From Pedobacter insulae (GTDB lineage Bacteria; Bacteroidota; Bacteroidia; Sphingobacteriales; Sphingobacteriaceae): 64,000 nucleotides of DNA. Numbering within the stretch: the first letter of the stretch is position 1; every line of letters begins with the position of its first letter. A model generated the notes under the pieces. It saw only the letters and a list, made by a program, of their open reading frames with translations, was not told where the DNA came from and did no database searches. The stretch spans positions 186,001-250,000 of the forward strand of contig NZ_FOPP01000001.1 in assembly GCF_900113525.1 (NCBI RefSeq), read 5' to 3'. The translations under genes and the position numbers were made by a program. Positions 44,783 to 53,691 of this stretch are shown here, piece after piece.

Positions 44783-45423
44783 TGTTTATTTCCGTAAGCT
44801 AAATCACCAGCGTCTCCTAAACCTGGAACGATATAAGATTTGCTGGTCATTTCTTCATCGATCGCACCTAGCCATAAATCGGCTTTGGGTAGGTTAGCTT
44901 TTACGTGTCTTATGCCCTCGGCACTTGCAATAGCGGATACGATATGAAGCTTTTTAATGTTATATGAGTTAATTAATTCTTTGGCACAGAGCACCATGCT
45001 CAACCCAGTCGCCAGCATTGGATCGGCTAAAATAACTGTTTTGCCTGTTAAATCCGGGGCCGAAATATGTTCCATTTGGATGGTAAAATCACCATTTTTC
45101 TGGGTTCTTCGGTAAGCTGTGATAAAGGCGCATTCTGCCCGGTCAAAAACGCTCAGTAAACCGTTTTGCATCGGCAGCCCTGCTCTTAAAATGGTTGCCA
45201 AAACGGGTTGCGCTGCCAGTACTTTGCTTTTGGCAATGCCTAATGGAGTTTGTGTATTAATTTCTGTATAGGATAGTGTTTTGCTAATTTCGTAAGCAAA
45301 AAAAGCCCCAAGTCGTTCCAAGTTCTTCCGAAAGCGCATAGGATCTTTTTGAATATTTTCATCTCGTAGTTCGGCAATGAAAGTATTAGCAATTGCATTT
45401 GTCTTACTTAGGTCGAAAATCAT
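44779..45423 (-). CDS. upp: Uracil phosphoribosyltransferase
   Basis: A 214-residue salvage enzyme that makes UMP from uracil and PRPP. The PRPP-binding loop VILADPMLATGLSM (about 130-143) and the uracil-binding C-terminus YIVPGLGDAGDLAYG are diagnostic. It overlaps yjjG by four bases and starts 33 bases after the outer-membrane protein gene on the same strand. Confidence 0.95.
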   Translation of the reverse strand: MIFDLSKTNAIANTFIAELRDENIQKDPMRFRKNLERLGAFFAYEISKTLSYTEINTQTPLGIAKSKVLAAQPVLATILRAGLPMQNGLLSVFDRAECAFITAYRRTQKNGDFTIQMEHISAPDLTGKTVILADPMLATGLSMVLCAKELINSYNIKKLHIVSAIASAEGIRHVKANLPKADLWLGAIDEEMTSKSYIVPGLGDAGDLAYGNKQ

Positions 45424-45456
45424 TTCTAAAGATAAGAAATAAGACTTACTAAGTTC

Positions 45457-47868
45457 TTATATTTTAGGTGGAGCTGGAGCAGTAGGTTTGGTGGACTTTA
45501 TTTTCGAGAAACGATAACTTAAGCTTAAAGAGACATTGCTGGAGTTATTTGTCGAATAGCTTTCAGAGATAAAATTGTTGCCCTGGTTAAAAATAATATT
45601 GTTTCTTCTGCCAAATGGATCATTGGTACTTACCCTAACCGATAAGGTGTTTTTAAAAAAGTTCTTTCTGGCTCCGAAGCTGCTGTTAACAGAACCACGA
45701 CTTCTTCCCTGCGCATTAAGTCTGTTTGCGTAATTTACATTCGATTCAAAGGCGGTTTTATAAGGTAGTTGCATCGAAAGTCCCAGTACAGCTCTTAAAC
45801 TAAACCCATCTCTATTTAGCGAAGTATTTAATTGCGATGTATATTTGGTTTGGAATACACTAAAGCTAGCATTGGTTGTAATTTTTTGGGTGGGCCGGTA
45901 ATTGCCATTTAGCATCAGGGAGAAAGCTGTATTAGCTCCAACATTTTTAAAAGTGCTTTCCGAAACTCCACTTTGGTTCACAGTGCGGTAGCGTTCAATT
46001 ACGCCCATACTCCTCGAATAGGAAATGCGTGGCGTGAAAGACCATTTATTTCCGAAGGCGCCGAAACTCAAATCCATTTGATGGGTATAAGCGGGCGTCA
46101 AATCGGGGTTTCCGTACGAAATATTTAAACTATCTGCGTTATTCACCTGGGGGTTAAGCGCATTTTCCCGCGGCCTGTTTATCCTTACGCTATAGGTAGC
46201 GCCGAAATTATATCGCTTTCTGAAAAAACGATTTAAAGAAATGTTTGGAAATAGACTTAAATAAGGACTTACATGATAACGCTCGCCTGTAGAAAGGTCG
46301 AACTTTACATCGGTTAGCTCAGCTCTTATACCTGTTTTCGCACCCCATCCATTTTTACGATAGTTGTAGGCTGTATAGGCGCCGAGAATGTTCTCGTTAT
46401 AGAAGAATCTATTGGTTAATTTATCGTCGGTTATGTACTGCTGAGAAGTAAAATTGAAATTCTCTACTAATAAATCGTTGTCGTTTTTTCGGTAATTATA
46501 GGCTAATCCAAATTCAAATCGATCTCTTTTCTTAAAAAGTGGTTTGTCGTAGTCCAGGTTAAATGTTAAGCCATTGTTTTCTGTTTCATTGCTGTTTTGC
46601 TGCAATGTTGGATTTAAATTAGTAGGGAATGCATACCTGCGGTTAAAAGTCCTGTAGTTATTGTTGGAATTCGTATTGAAAGTTAGCCCCATACTTAACT
46701 TTCCTCCGCTGGTATCCGTTTGTAGGTTATAGTCTGCATTGATCACAAAATTGTTGCTATTTCCTGCCCCTAAATTTTGCTGGTTGCGAAGCCTGACCTC
46801 TTCTAACGCTTCGTTGATGTAATGGAAATCGTTTCCGGAGCGGTTTTCATTGTCACTTTTATTATAGTTAGTCGATAAACGGAGGTTTTGCTTAGGGGTA
46901 ATGTCCCAATTTAAACCTAACCTCACAAAATTGCGCTCATTTTCATTGCGGTTATTGTTAAACTGGTTGTTGTAGAAGGTGGTATCAGCAAAGATGTTTT
47001 TCCGATAAACCTCTCCATCACTTTTACCAACGTTTTGTCCATAGGCACCACCACCGTTAACGCTATAATCTTTGCCCTTATAAGAGGCATTGACATTGGT
47101 GTTTGTATTTCCCTGCAAACCTGCAGTAACGCCCACATTGCCATTGAAACCAACTCGAAATCCTTTTTTCAATACAATATTCAGGATCCCTTCCCCATCA
47201 CCCGAGTATTTCGACGGGGGATTGGTCATCACTTCAATTTTTTCAATTGCATCGGAAGGCAACACATTTAACAAGTCGGCTATATTGGAAGTCATATACT
47301 CAGACGGCTTCCCATCGATAAACACACGTGTACTTCTTTTACCTGAAATAGTCGCGTTTCCATCAATATCAACTTGAACCATCGGTACATTCTTCAGCAC
47401 ATCTGTAGCGGTACTCCCTTCGGCCAGGATAGACGATCCAACATTGTAGGTAATGATATCTGCTCCAAACTCTACTACGGGTTTCTGTGCGGTGATTACA
47501 ACTTCCGTAAGGGTGCTGGCTTCACTGCTGAGCTTAATGGTGCCCAGATTTTTCTCGAAATCTTTTTCAGTAAGGAGAATTTCACTAATGAAAAGGATTG
47601 AAAATCCAACAGAACTGATCTTTACTTTATAGGAGCCAGGCTTTAGGTTGATAAATTTAAAATCACCATTTTCATCAGTTTGCGTAGTAAATAAAGCTTG
47701 CTCAGCGCCCGATTCATAAAGTGCAACTCCGGCAAATGGAACGACTAGTCCGCCAACTTCTTCAACAACTTTACCGTGAATAATCCCTTTACCTGCAAAA
47801 GCAGCAACATTTAAGGTAATTAAGCTTAAGAAGGTAAGGGCTAAAAAAATCGGAACCAGCTTTTTCAA
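45457..47868 (-). CDS. Outer-membrane beta-barrel protein with regulatory and plug domains (copy A)
   Basis: An 803-residue outer-membrane protein. A signal peptide (to about residue 25) precedes a carboxypeptidase-regulatory-like domain (about 28-118), a TonB-plug-like domain (about 125-235, ATDVLKNVPMVQVDIDGNATISG and IEKIEVMTNPPSKY), and a C-terminal barrel of the OMP_b-brl_3 kind, rich in alternating Tyr/Asn/Asp. No N-terminal TonB box is obvious. The substrate is unknown. It is a tandem paralog of the next gene upstream (22-bp gap), from which it has diverged clearly. Confidence 0.88.
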   Translation of the reverse strand: MKKLVPIFLALTFLSLITLNVAAFAGKGIIHGKVVEEVGGLVVPFAGVALYESGAEQALFTTQTDENGDFKFINLKPGSYKVKISSVGFSILFISEILLTEKDFEKNLGTIKLSSEASTLTEVVITAQKPVVEFGADIITYNVGSSILAEGSTATDVLKNVPMVQVDIDGNATISGKRSTRVFIDGKPSEYMTSNIADLLNVLPSDAIEKIEVMTNPPSKYSGDGEGILNIVLKKGFRVGFNGNVGVTAGLQGNTNTNVNASYKGKDYSVNGGGAYGQNVGKSDGEVYRKNIFADTTFYNNQFNNNRNENERNFVRLGLNWDITPKQNLRLSTNYNKSDNENRSGNDFHYINEALEEVRLRNQQNLGAGNSNNFVINADYNLQTDTSGGKLSMGLTFNTNSNNNYRTFNRRYAFPTNLNPTLQQNSNETENNGLTFNLDYDKPLFKKRDRFEFGLAYNYRKNDNDLLVENFNFTSQQYITDDKLTNRFFYNENILGAYTAYNYRKNGWGAKTGIRAELTDVKFDLSTGERYHVSPYLSLFPNISLNRFFRKRYNFGATYSVRINRPRENALNPQVNNADSLNISYGNPDLTPAYTHQMDLSFGAFGNKWSFTPRISYSRSMGVIERYRTVNQSGVSESTFKNVGANTAFSLMLNGNYRPTQKITTNASFSVFQTKYTSQLNTSLNRDGFSLRAVLGLSMQLPYKTAFESNVNYANRLNAQGRSRGSVNSSFGARKNFFKNTLSVRVSTNDPFGRRNNIIFNQGNNFISESYSTNNSSNVSLSLSYRFSKIKSTKPTAPAPPKI

Positions 47869-47890
47869 TACTCAGTAACGGCTAAAAATT

Positions 47891-50380
47891 TTAAAATGAT
47901 TCTTCATCTGGACGGCCACCTTGGTCGTCTTGTTTCTTAGTTTTCTTAAACCCGAATGTAGTTTTACCGAAGCGATAAGAATAGGTTAAATTAGCCATGG
48001 TACCTTGCATCTGTCGACTAAAATCTACTGTAGAAGTATTTCCTGTTGTAGTCATATGCCACCTTCTAGTGCCAAAAACGTCTCTTATATTTAAGCTGAT
48101 GCTTGATTTTTTATTCGGAAGATCATATTTCGCACCTGCATCCATGCCATACATCGCATTTCTTTTTCCTTGAGCCATTACCTCCGCTGCGCGGTAATCT
48201 CCCTTAACTTGTAACGTAATGCCTAATGGGAGTGTAAAGTTATTTGTTAAGTTGGCGTTCCAGCTAAATCCAGCATTTTCTACAATACCAAAAGCGGGCA
48301 CACCTATAATTTTACTTTGATACAAGTTAACATTTGCCGTAAAGTTCCATTTTTTAACCAAATCAAACCTACCAATCAGCTCCAACCCGCTCGATACATT
48401 ACGCGTTAAATTTTGGGGTGTTGTAATCGTTATCCCATTTGCATCCGGTTCTGTTCTAATTCTTTGGATTACGTCATCAGTTCGACGCATGTAGGCCGAA
48501 GATATCACGGAAAACTTTTTCCAAAAGCGGCTGTAGCTTAACTCAAATGCATGCACATCTTCAGGTTGAAGATTCGGGTTGCCCTGACGATGATTTAACG
48601 GGTCTGATACATCCATAAACGGATTAGTATCCCAACCTCTTGGCCTGTTCACCCTACGGCTATAGCTTAGTTGAAGTTGTTGCTCTTCACTAAGTTTTTG
48701 AGTTAGATATACACTAGGGTAAATTCTGGTGTAAGCAACCTTACCAGGCGTATAGGCTAAGTTTGAATTGATTTTGTAAGCCCCCATTCTGGTATCTAAT
48801 CTAGAGTCTTCTCCTCTGAAGCCGATCTGGTAGCCAAAATTTTTAACCTGGTTTTGATAATTGATGTAGGCGGCATGAACTTGATCCTTGTTATTGAATT
48901 CATTACTTAGCATATAGTTGAAATCAAATGAGCCGGCCGGACTTAGTTGATCTGCAAAGGTAGAGCTTTCTGAAATTCGAACTTGGCTTCGGTAGCCCGC
49001 TTCTAATTTACCGAACTCGCCTAATGGACGCGTATAATCTAACTGGATATTGTAATTTCTATTAAACCCATCTCGATCCGTACGCTGTATATCAATGTCA
49101 TTTGTGTTGTTACCTTGAACATTGTAAACATTTGTATTGTAAATCTGGTAATTATCATTATTTCCTTCAGAAAAACCGAAACTCGCTGTAAACTCTTCTT
49201 TTGGCCTTTTAAACTTCTGTGTAAAATCCATGTTTAAGTCAAAGCTATTCCCCGTTTGTTGTTCGTTGTTATTCCTGTAGCTTAAAGAAAAAGGATTTCG
49301 GTTGGAGTATAGCTGATTGATGTTAAGAAACTCATTTTCATCACCATTTCTAAAATTTAAGCCGGTAGAAAGGCTGATAACACTTTTCTCCGCTACATAG
49401 TAATCTATACCTGCTTTAAGGTTATGACCTTTGTTTAAATCCTTTGAGTCGTTTTCCTGAGAAGCAAAAGCCAAGGAATTTATTGCAGGATTTAGATATT
49501 GTATATTGTTATAACCCCCGCCAATTCTATTGCCATACCTGTAGCTATAATTGCCATAGAGGTTTACTTTTTTATTCTGGAAACTCAAGCTTGTATTTGC
49601 GTTATAATTCTCTCGGTTTCCTGCTGTCAATGCTACAGAGCCATTAAAGCCCAATTTTTTATTCCTTTTCAATACAATGTTGATGATGCCGGATTGACCT
49701 TCAGCGTCATATTTTGCTGATGGATTGGTAATCAATTCAACACTTTCAATTGAGCTAGCAGGTATAGATTGAAGGATTTGAGCGATATTCCCTCCTGCAA
49801 TCAGCGATGGCTTTCCATCAATTAATACTTTTACACCCGATGAGCCTCGCAAACTTACGTTTCCATCAATGTCCGTTTGTACCGACGGTACGTTTTGCAA
49901 TAAGTCTGAAGCTGAACCCCCTTCACTCACCAAGCTCTGATCTACAGAAAATATTTTCTTGTCGATCCCCATCTGCATCGTTGCTTTTGGAGCAGTAATA
50001 GTTACTTCGCTTAAAATATTTCCTTTTGCAGTTTTCATTTTAATGGAGCCGAAATTTACTTCCATAACTGCATCGGTTATAGCAACCGAGTCTCTCACCA
50101 TTGTCTGAAAACCAACATAGCTTGCCTTAAAAGTATAACTGCCTTTTTGTAAAGCGCCTAATAAAAAAACACCGTCTACATCAGACTGTGCTACTTTTAC
50201 AATGGCTTTTGTTTTTTTATCTAATAGAATTGCCGAAGCGTATGGAATTCCCTCGTTGGTTTCTGCGTCAACAATTTTTCCGGTAATCTTCCCTATACCA
50301 GAGCCCTGTGCATAAAGTTTTACAGTGGTAATACAAATAATAGTAATTAATAATAGAACTTTGCTAGTAATACGTCTCAT
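47891..50380 (-). CDS. Outer-membrane beta-barrel protein with regulatory and plug domains (copy B)
   Basis: An 829-residue relative of the gene that follows it. Signal peptide ends near KLYAQG (residue 26), then a carboxypeptidase-regulatory domain (about 28-120), a plug region (SASDLLQNVPSVQTDIDGNVSLRGSSG and IESVELITNPSAKYDAEG, about 155-235), and a barrel with the SYSRRVNRPRGWDTNPF motif. The C-terminal tail is charged (KKTKKQDDQGG). The plug motif ASDLLQNVPSVQTDIDGN is shared with copy A. It heads the long minus-strand run and is divergent from the thioredoxin-like gene. Confidence 0.88.
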   Translation of the reverse strand: MRRITSKVLLLITIICITTVKLYAQGSGIGKITGKIVDAETNEGIPYASAILLDKKTKAIVKVAQSDVDGVFLLGALQKGSYTFKASYVGFQTMVRDSVAITDAVMEVNFGSIKMKTAKGNILSEVTITAPKATMQMGIDKKIFSVDQSLVSEGGSASDLLQNVPSVQTDIDGNVSLRGSSGVKVLIDGKPSLIAGGNIAQILQSIPASSIESVELITNPSAKYDAEGQSGIINIVLKRNKKLGFNGSVALTAGNRENYNANTSLSFQNKKVNLYGNYSYRYGNRIGGGYNNIQYLNPAINSLAFASQENDSKDLNKGHNLKAGIDYYVAEKSVISLSTGLNFRNGDENEFLNINQLYSNRNPFSLSYRNNNEQQTGNSFDLNMDFTQKFKRPKEEFTASFGFSEGNNDNYQIYNTNVYNVQGNNTNDIDIQRTDRDGFNRNYNIQLDYTRPLGEFGKLEAGYRSQVRISESSTFADQLSPAGSFDFNYMLSNEFNNKDQVHAAYINYQNQVKNFGYQIGFRGEDSRLDTRMGAYKINSNLAYTPGKVAYTRIYPSVYLTQKLSEEQQLQLSYSRRVNRPRGWDTNPFMDVSDPLNHRQGNPNLQPEDVHAFELSYSRFWKKFSVISSAYMRRTDDVIQRIRTEPDANGITITTPQNLTRNVSSGLELIGRFDLVKKWNFTANVNLYQSKIIGVPAFGIVENAGFSWNANLTNNFTLPLGITLQVKGDYRAAEVMAQGKRNAMYGMDAGAKYDLPNKKSSISLNIRDVFGTRRWHMTTTGNTSTVDFSRQMQGTMANLTYSYRFGKTTFGFKKTKKQDDQGGRPDEESF

Positions 50381-50483
50381 CTAATCTTTTTTCGTTGTCT
50401 TTTCTCTTTTGTTATTAAAGAAGACAAAGGTCGGCCTTGAAGGTTTAAAAAAAGAGCCGTAACTATTTTATTACAGCCATTTT

Positions 50484-51086
50484 ATGCTTAACTACGGTAA
50501 TATTTTTGATAACGAAGGCCTAACTTATGTCCAATTCCGCGAATTAGTAGGCGAACTTTTAGCAGCAGGTAAAACTACTGGTTTAGATAACTCGGAAGAT
50601 ATGTTGCACTACACAAAGTTGAATGTGCAACGCATGAAGCGGATAGAAAAAACAACGGTTTTAAGTGACGAGGTACTAGCTGAAATTGAGAGGATTGAAC
50701 AGCCTTATCATTTTTTAGTGATCACAGAAGGTTGGTGTGGAGATGGTGCGCAAATTGTTCCTGTAATTAATGAAATTGTTTCGAAAGCGCCGGAGAAATT
50801 TTCGTTAAGATTAGTTTTAAGAGACCAGAATATCCCGTTAATTGATGCGCATTTAACTAATGGGGGAAGGGCAATCCCAGTGCTTTTGGTGTTAAATGAA
50901 GATAAAGAGTTGATCTTGCCGAAATGGGGACCTCGGCCTGCTGTGTTACAAGTGTTATTGGCCGGGTGGAAAGCAACTTATACAGATTTCGTGCAAATTG
51001 AAGAACTGCTGCATGGTTGGTATGCAAAGGATAAAACACAGGAAACTCAAAGGGAATTAGCAGAACTTTTGAGACAACTTATCTAG
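50484..51086 (+). CDS. Thioredoxin-like protein with a single active-site cysteine
   Basis: A 200-residue cytoplasmic thioredoxin-fold protein (thioredoxin_9-like). The active-site region is LVITEGWCGDGAQIVPVI: C85 is kept but the second Cys of the CxxC pair is Gly. It could form mixed disulfides but not cycle as a classic dithiol reductase. A cis-Pro loop is visible near GRAIPVLLVL. The family is common in Bacteroidota with an E-G-W-C-G-D motif; its role is unknown. It converges on clpS. Confidence 0.85.
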   Translation: MLNYGNIFDNEGLTYVQFRELVGELLAAGKTTGLDNSEDMLHYTKLNVQRMKRIEKTTVLSDEVLAEIERIEQPYHFLVITEGWCGDGAQIVPVINEIVSKAPEKFSLRLVLRDQNIPLIDAHLTNGGRAIPVLLVLNEDKELILPKWGPRPAVLQVLLAGWKATYTDFVQIEELLHGWYAKDKTQETQRELAELLRQLI

Positions 51087-51099
51087 ATGCTCGTGAAGA

Positions 51100-51381
51100 T
51101 TAATCAACAGAAACGGTAAGTCCCTCTTGTTGTAATATTTTTCTATAAACTTCCATCTCGGTGAAAGACCCTTCCAAAACAGCACATTTGCCTTTATTGT
51201 GTACTTCCCAGGCAATTTTTTCACCTTGGGCTTCAGAATAATCCAAATATTTCATCATGCACCATATTACGTGCTCAAAGGTATTTACATCATCATTCCA
51301 CAAAATAAGGCGATGAACTGTTTTTAAAGAAGTTAAAATTTCTTCCAGTGTAAATGTTTCTTCCTTTGTTTCTGTAGACAT
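51100..51381 (-). CDS. clpS: ATP-dependent Clp protease adaptor ClpS
   Basis: A 93-residue adaptor that binds N-degron substrates and hands them to ClpAP. The fold is recognised by LILWNDDVNTFEHVIWCMM (about 26-44), KIAWEVHNKGKCAVLEGSF and the C-terminal YRKILQQEGLTVSV. An upstream ATG would add nine residues, but MSTETKEETF is the more natural start. A TATTTTTG box at 51393-51386 lies just before that ATG, so the mRNA may be nearly leaderless. Confidence 0.9.
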   Translation of the reverse strand: MSTETKEETFTLEEILTSLKTVHRLILWNDDVNTFEHVIWCMMKYLDYSEAQGEKIAWEVHNKGKCAVLEGSFTEMEVYRKILQQEGLTVSVD

Positions 51382-51414
51382 GGTACAAAAATAAACAAAT
51401 TGTAGCAAATTAAG

Positions 51415-51422
51415 TATATTTG
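51415..51422 (+). promoter_or_regulatory. Promoter -7 box of fabH
   Basis: TATATTTG matches TAnnTTTG and lies 18 bases before the ATG at 51441, giving a leader of about 14 bases. No TTTG sits at the expected -33 distance. The box overlaps the earlier ATG at 51420, which supports the later start. Confidence 0.4.
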
Positions 51423-51440
51423 TTAATCAACCAGGTTATT

Positions 51441-52487
51441 ATGTACAGTTCCAAAATTGCAGGTATTGGTAGTTATGTGCCTAAAAATATTTATACCAAC
51501 GATGATTTGTCCAGGTTTATGGATACGAACGATTCGTGGATCCAGGAACGTACCGGAATTAAGGAACGTAGATTTGCAGACCGACTCGAAGAAACTACCA
51601 CCACTATGGGAGTAGCAGCTGCAACTATTGCAATTGAACGGGCGGGAATAACACCTCAGGATATTGACTTTATCATTTTTGCTACACTTAGCCCAGATTA
51701 TTACTTCCCAGGATGTGGTGTCTTATTGCAGCGAGAAATGAAGATGAAGGAAGTAGGGGCTTTGGATATTCGCAATCAATGCTCAGGATTTATTTATGCG
51801 CTTTCTGTTGCCGATCAATTTATTAAAACAGGAATGTATAAGAATATACTGGTTGTTGGAAGTGAAAAACACTCTTTTGCAATGGATTTCGAAACAAGGA
51901 GTAGAAATGTTTCGGTGATCTTTGGCGATGGCGCGGGGGCGGTGGTATTACAGCGTGCTGAAAGAGAGGGGCAAGGCATTTTAAGCACCCATTTGCATAG
52001 CGATGGTGCGGATGCGGAAATTCTGGCTATGTTTTATCCTGGCTCTCATGCCAACAAATGGCTGAAGGATAAGCCTGGGTATCCAGATCAGGAGTTGGGA
52101 GGACTATTTCTCACCACCGAACAATTAGAAAGCGGGGCGGCTTTACCTTATATGGATGGGCCAGCAGTTTTCAAAAAAGCGGTTGTTAAATTTCCAGAAG
52201 TAATTAATGAAGCTTTAGCAAATAATAATTTAACTGCGAAAGATATTGATCTTTTGGTTCCGCACCAGGCAAATTTAAGGATTAGTCAATACGTGCAGCA
52301 GCTGTTGAAATTGCCGGACGACAAAGTATTCAATAATATTCAAAAATACGGCAATACTACCGCTGCATCTGTTCCACTTGCACTTTGCGAAGCTTGGGAA
52401 GCCGGCAAAGTAAAAGATGGAGATTTAATTTGTTTAGCAGCATTTGGCTCTGGTTTTACCTGGGCAAGCGCTTTAATACGATGGTAA
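51441..52487 (+). CDS. fabH: Beta-ketoacyl-ACP synthase III
   Basis: A 348-residue thiolase-fold enzyme that starts fatty-acid synthesis by condensing acyl-CoA with malonyl-ACP. The catalytic triad is C114 in RNQCSGF, H275 in VPHQANLR and N305 in KYGNTTAA. Residues 200-235 hold an insertion (GSHANKWLKDKPGYPDQELG) longer than in E. coli FabH, which may alter acyl selectivity. The MYSSKIAG start is preferred over one seven codons upstream. More than one FabH is common in this group, so this may be a secondary copy. Confidence 0.9.
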   Translation: MYSSKIAGIGSYVPKNIYTNDDLSRFMDTNDSWIQERTGIKERRFADRLEETTTTMGVAAATIAIERAGITPQDIDFIIFATLSPDYYFPGCGVLLQREMKMKEVGALDIRNQCSGFIYALSVADQFIKTGMYKNILVVGSEKHSFAMDFETRSRNVSVIFGDGAGAVVLQRAEREGQGILSTHLHSDGADAEILAMFYPGSHANKWLKDKPGYPDQELGGLFLTTEQLESGAALPYMDGPAVFKKAVVKFPEVINEALANNNLTAKDIDLLVPHQANLRISQYVQQLLKLPDDKVFNNIQKYGNTTAASVPLALCEAWEAGKVKDGDLICLAAFGSGFTWASALIRW

Positions 52488-52502
52488 ATCTTATCTTTGG
52501 CT

Positions 52503-53453
52503 ATGCAATTTAAATTAGGTGATTTTGTCCGTTTTGTTGATGAAAAAAGAGAAGGTTATGTGACACGAATTATCGATTCGCAAACTTTAGGTGTTACCGA
52601 TACCGACGGCTTTGAAATTCCCGTGGCGGTTAGTAATTTAACGAGCGTCCACGGCCATGAAGCTAATGTGTCAAGACCTGATGTGGTTTCCAATTCCTTA
52701 AACCCTGTTGATGAACAATTTGTGGAAGAAGGAGTTTATATTGCTGTTGTTGAATCGCAAAAGGCTAGTTCAGTTGTACATTTTACCCTTATTAATCGAA
52801 GTTCCTATCAATTGCTGTTAAGTTTAAAAACAGACTTAAAGGGGAAATACAAAGGAGAATTTGGAAGCGTGGTTCAAGCAAAAACAAGCACACAAGTTTA
52901 CAGTGAAAACCTCGCTGATTTAGAGATCTGGCCTGAATTTAATTTTCAAATTCTGTTTTATACGACTGCTAATTTAAAGCCAAAAGCGCCGTTATTACTT
53001 ATTAGAAAATTTCGGGCAAAAGATTTTAGTGTTTCGAAAAGTTTGATTCCCGAACTTAATAAATATGGTTGGCTTATCCGGTTAGATGAGCCTTTACCCT
53101 TAATAGATGCTCAAAAGTTAAAAGAGTCTCTTTTTAGAGGTTCAAGTGCGGAAATGAAAGTTCCTATTCCGCCAGTAGAAGTAGATTTACATATAGAGAA
53201 ACTGCGGGATGATCATCAGTTTTTGGATCAATCAGAAATGGTAAATATCCAGTTAGCTTATTTTCAGCAAATGCTGGATGCGGCAATTGTTCACCAAATG
53301 TCGAAGATTGTATTTATCCACGGGGTAGGCAATGGAACTTTAAGGCACCATATTCACAAGGTGATCAGCAAGCACCCGCAAGTACGAACCTTTATGGATG
53401 CGCAAAAAGAGAAATTCGGTTTTGGAGCAACAGAAGTATTGTTCAAAGTTTAG
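52503..53453 (+). CDS. Smr-domain protein (DUF2027 type)
   Basis: A 316-residue protein with an N-terminal DUF2027-like region (about 1-200, FKLGDFVRFVDEKREGYVTRI at the start, split here) and a C-terminal Smr domain (about 225-316) marked by VDLHIEKL and FIHGVGNGTLRHHIHKV. Smr domains nick or bind branched nucleic acid; the standalone Bacteroidota version has no known target. The reading frame begins at a TTG two codons earlier, but the ATG at 52503 is better. It ends exactly where the converging macroglobulin-like gene ends. Confidence 0.86.
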   Translation: MQFKLGDFVRFVDEKREGYVTRIIDSQTLGVTDTDGFEIPVAVSNLTSVHGHEANVSRPDVVSNSLNPVDEQFVEEGVYIAVVESQKASSVVHFTLINRSSYQLLLSLKTDLKGKYKGEFGSVVQAKTSTQVYSENLADLEIWPEFNFQILFYTTANLKPKAPLLLIRKFRAKDFSVSKSLIPELNKYGWLIRLDEPLPLIDAQKLKESLFRGSSAEMKVPIPPVEVDLHIEKLRDDHQFLDQSEMVNIQLAYFQQMLDAAIVHQMSKIVFIHGVGNGTLRHHIHKVISKHPQVRTFMDAQKEKFGFGATEVLFKV

Positions 53454-53691
53454 TTATTTTGGCTCGCCTTTGTCAACAATAATCACTTTGCTTTTTTGAT
53501 ATCCAAACCTTCCCATTAAATCTGTCCCTTCTACTTTTATGGTGTACGACCCGGGCAGGTCGGCCGCATAAAAGGAAAGCTTTGCTTTGCCATTTTCATC
53601 CGTTACCACATTGGCATCCCAAAAAATGGTTGAACGCAGGTCAGGGATCGTAGAATTGTGGTTCACACCGTATTTTGGGCTGTAAAATTCT
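53454..53691. repeat. Near-identical 3' tract, copy 1
   Basis: The last 238 bases of paralog 1 match 56171-56408 of paralog 2 with only two differences (53466 and 53484); 53485-53691 is identical over 207 bases, including silent positions. The match starts at the stop codon and ends abruptly at EFYSPKYG, beyond which the genes are clearly diverged. Confidence 0.95.

Noticed and set aside
52492..52499. TATCTTTG box just before the Smr-domain gene
   Set aside because: It matches the -7 consensus but ends only three bases before the ATG at 52503, so transcription would start inside the start codon. Read-through from fabH is more likely.
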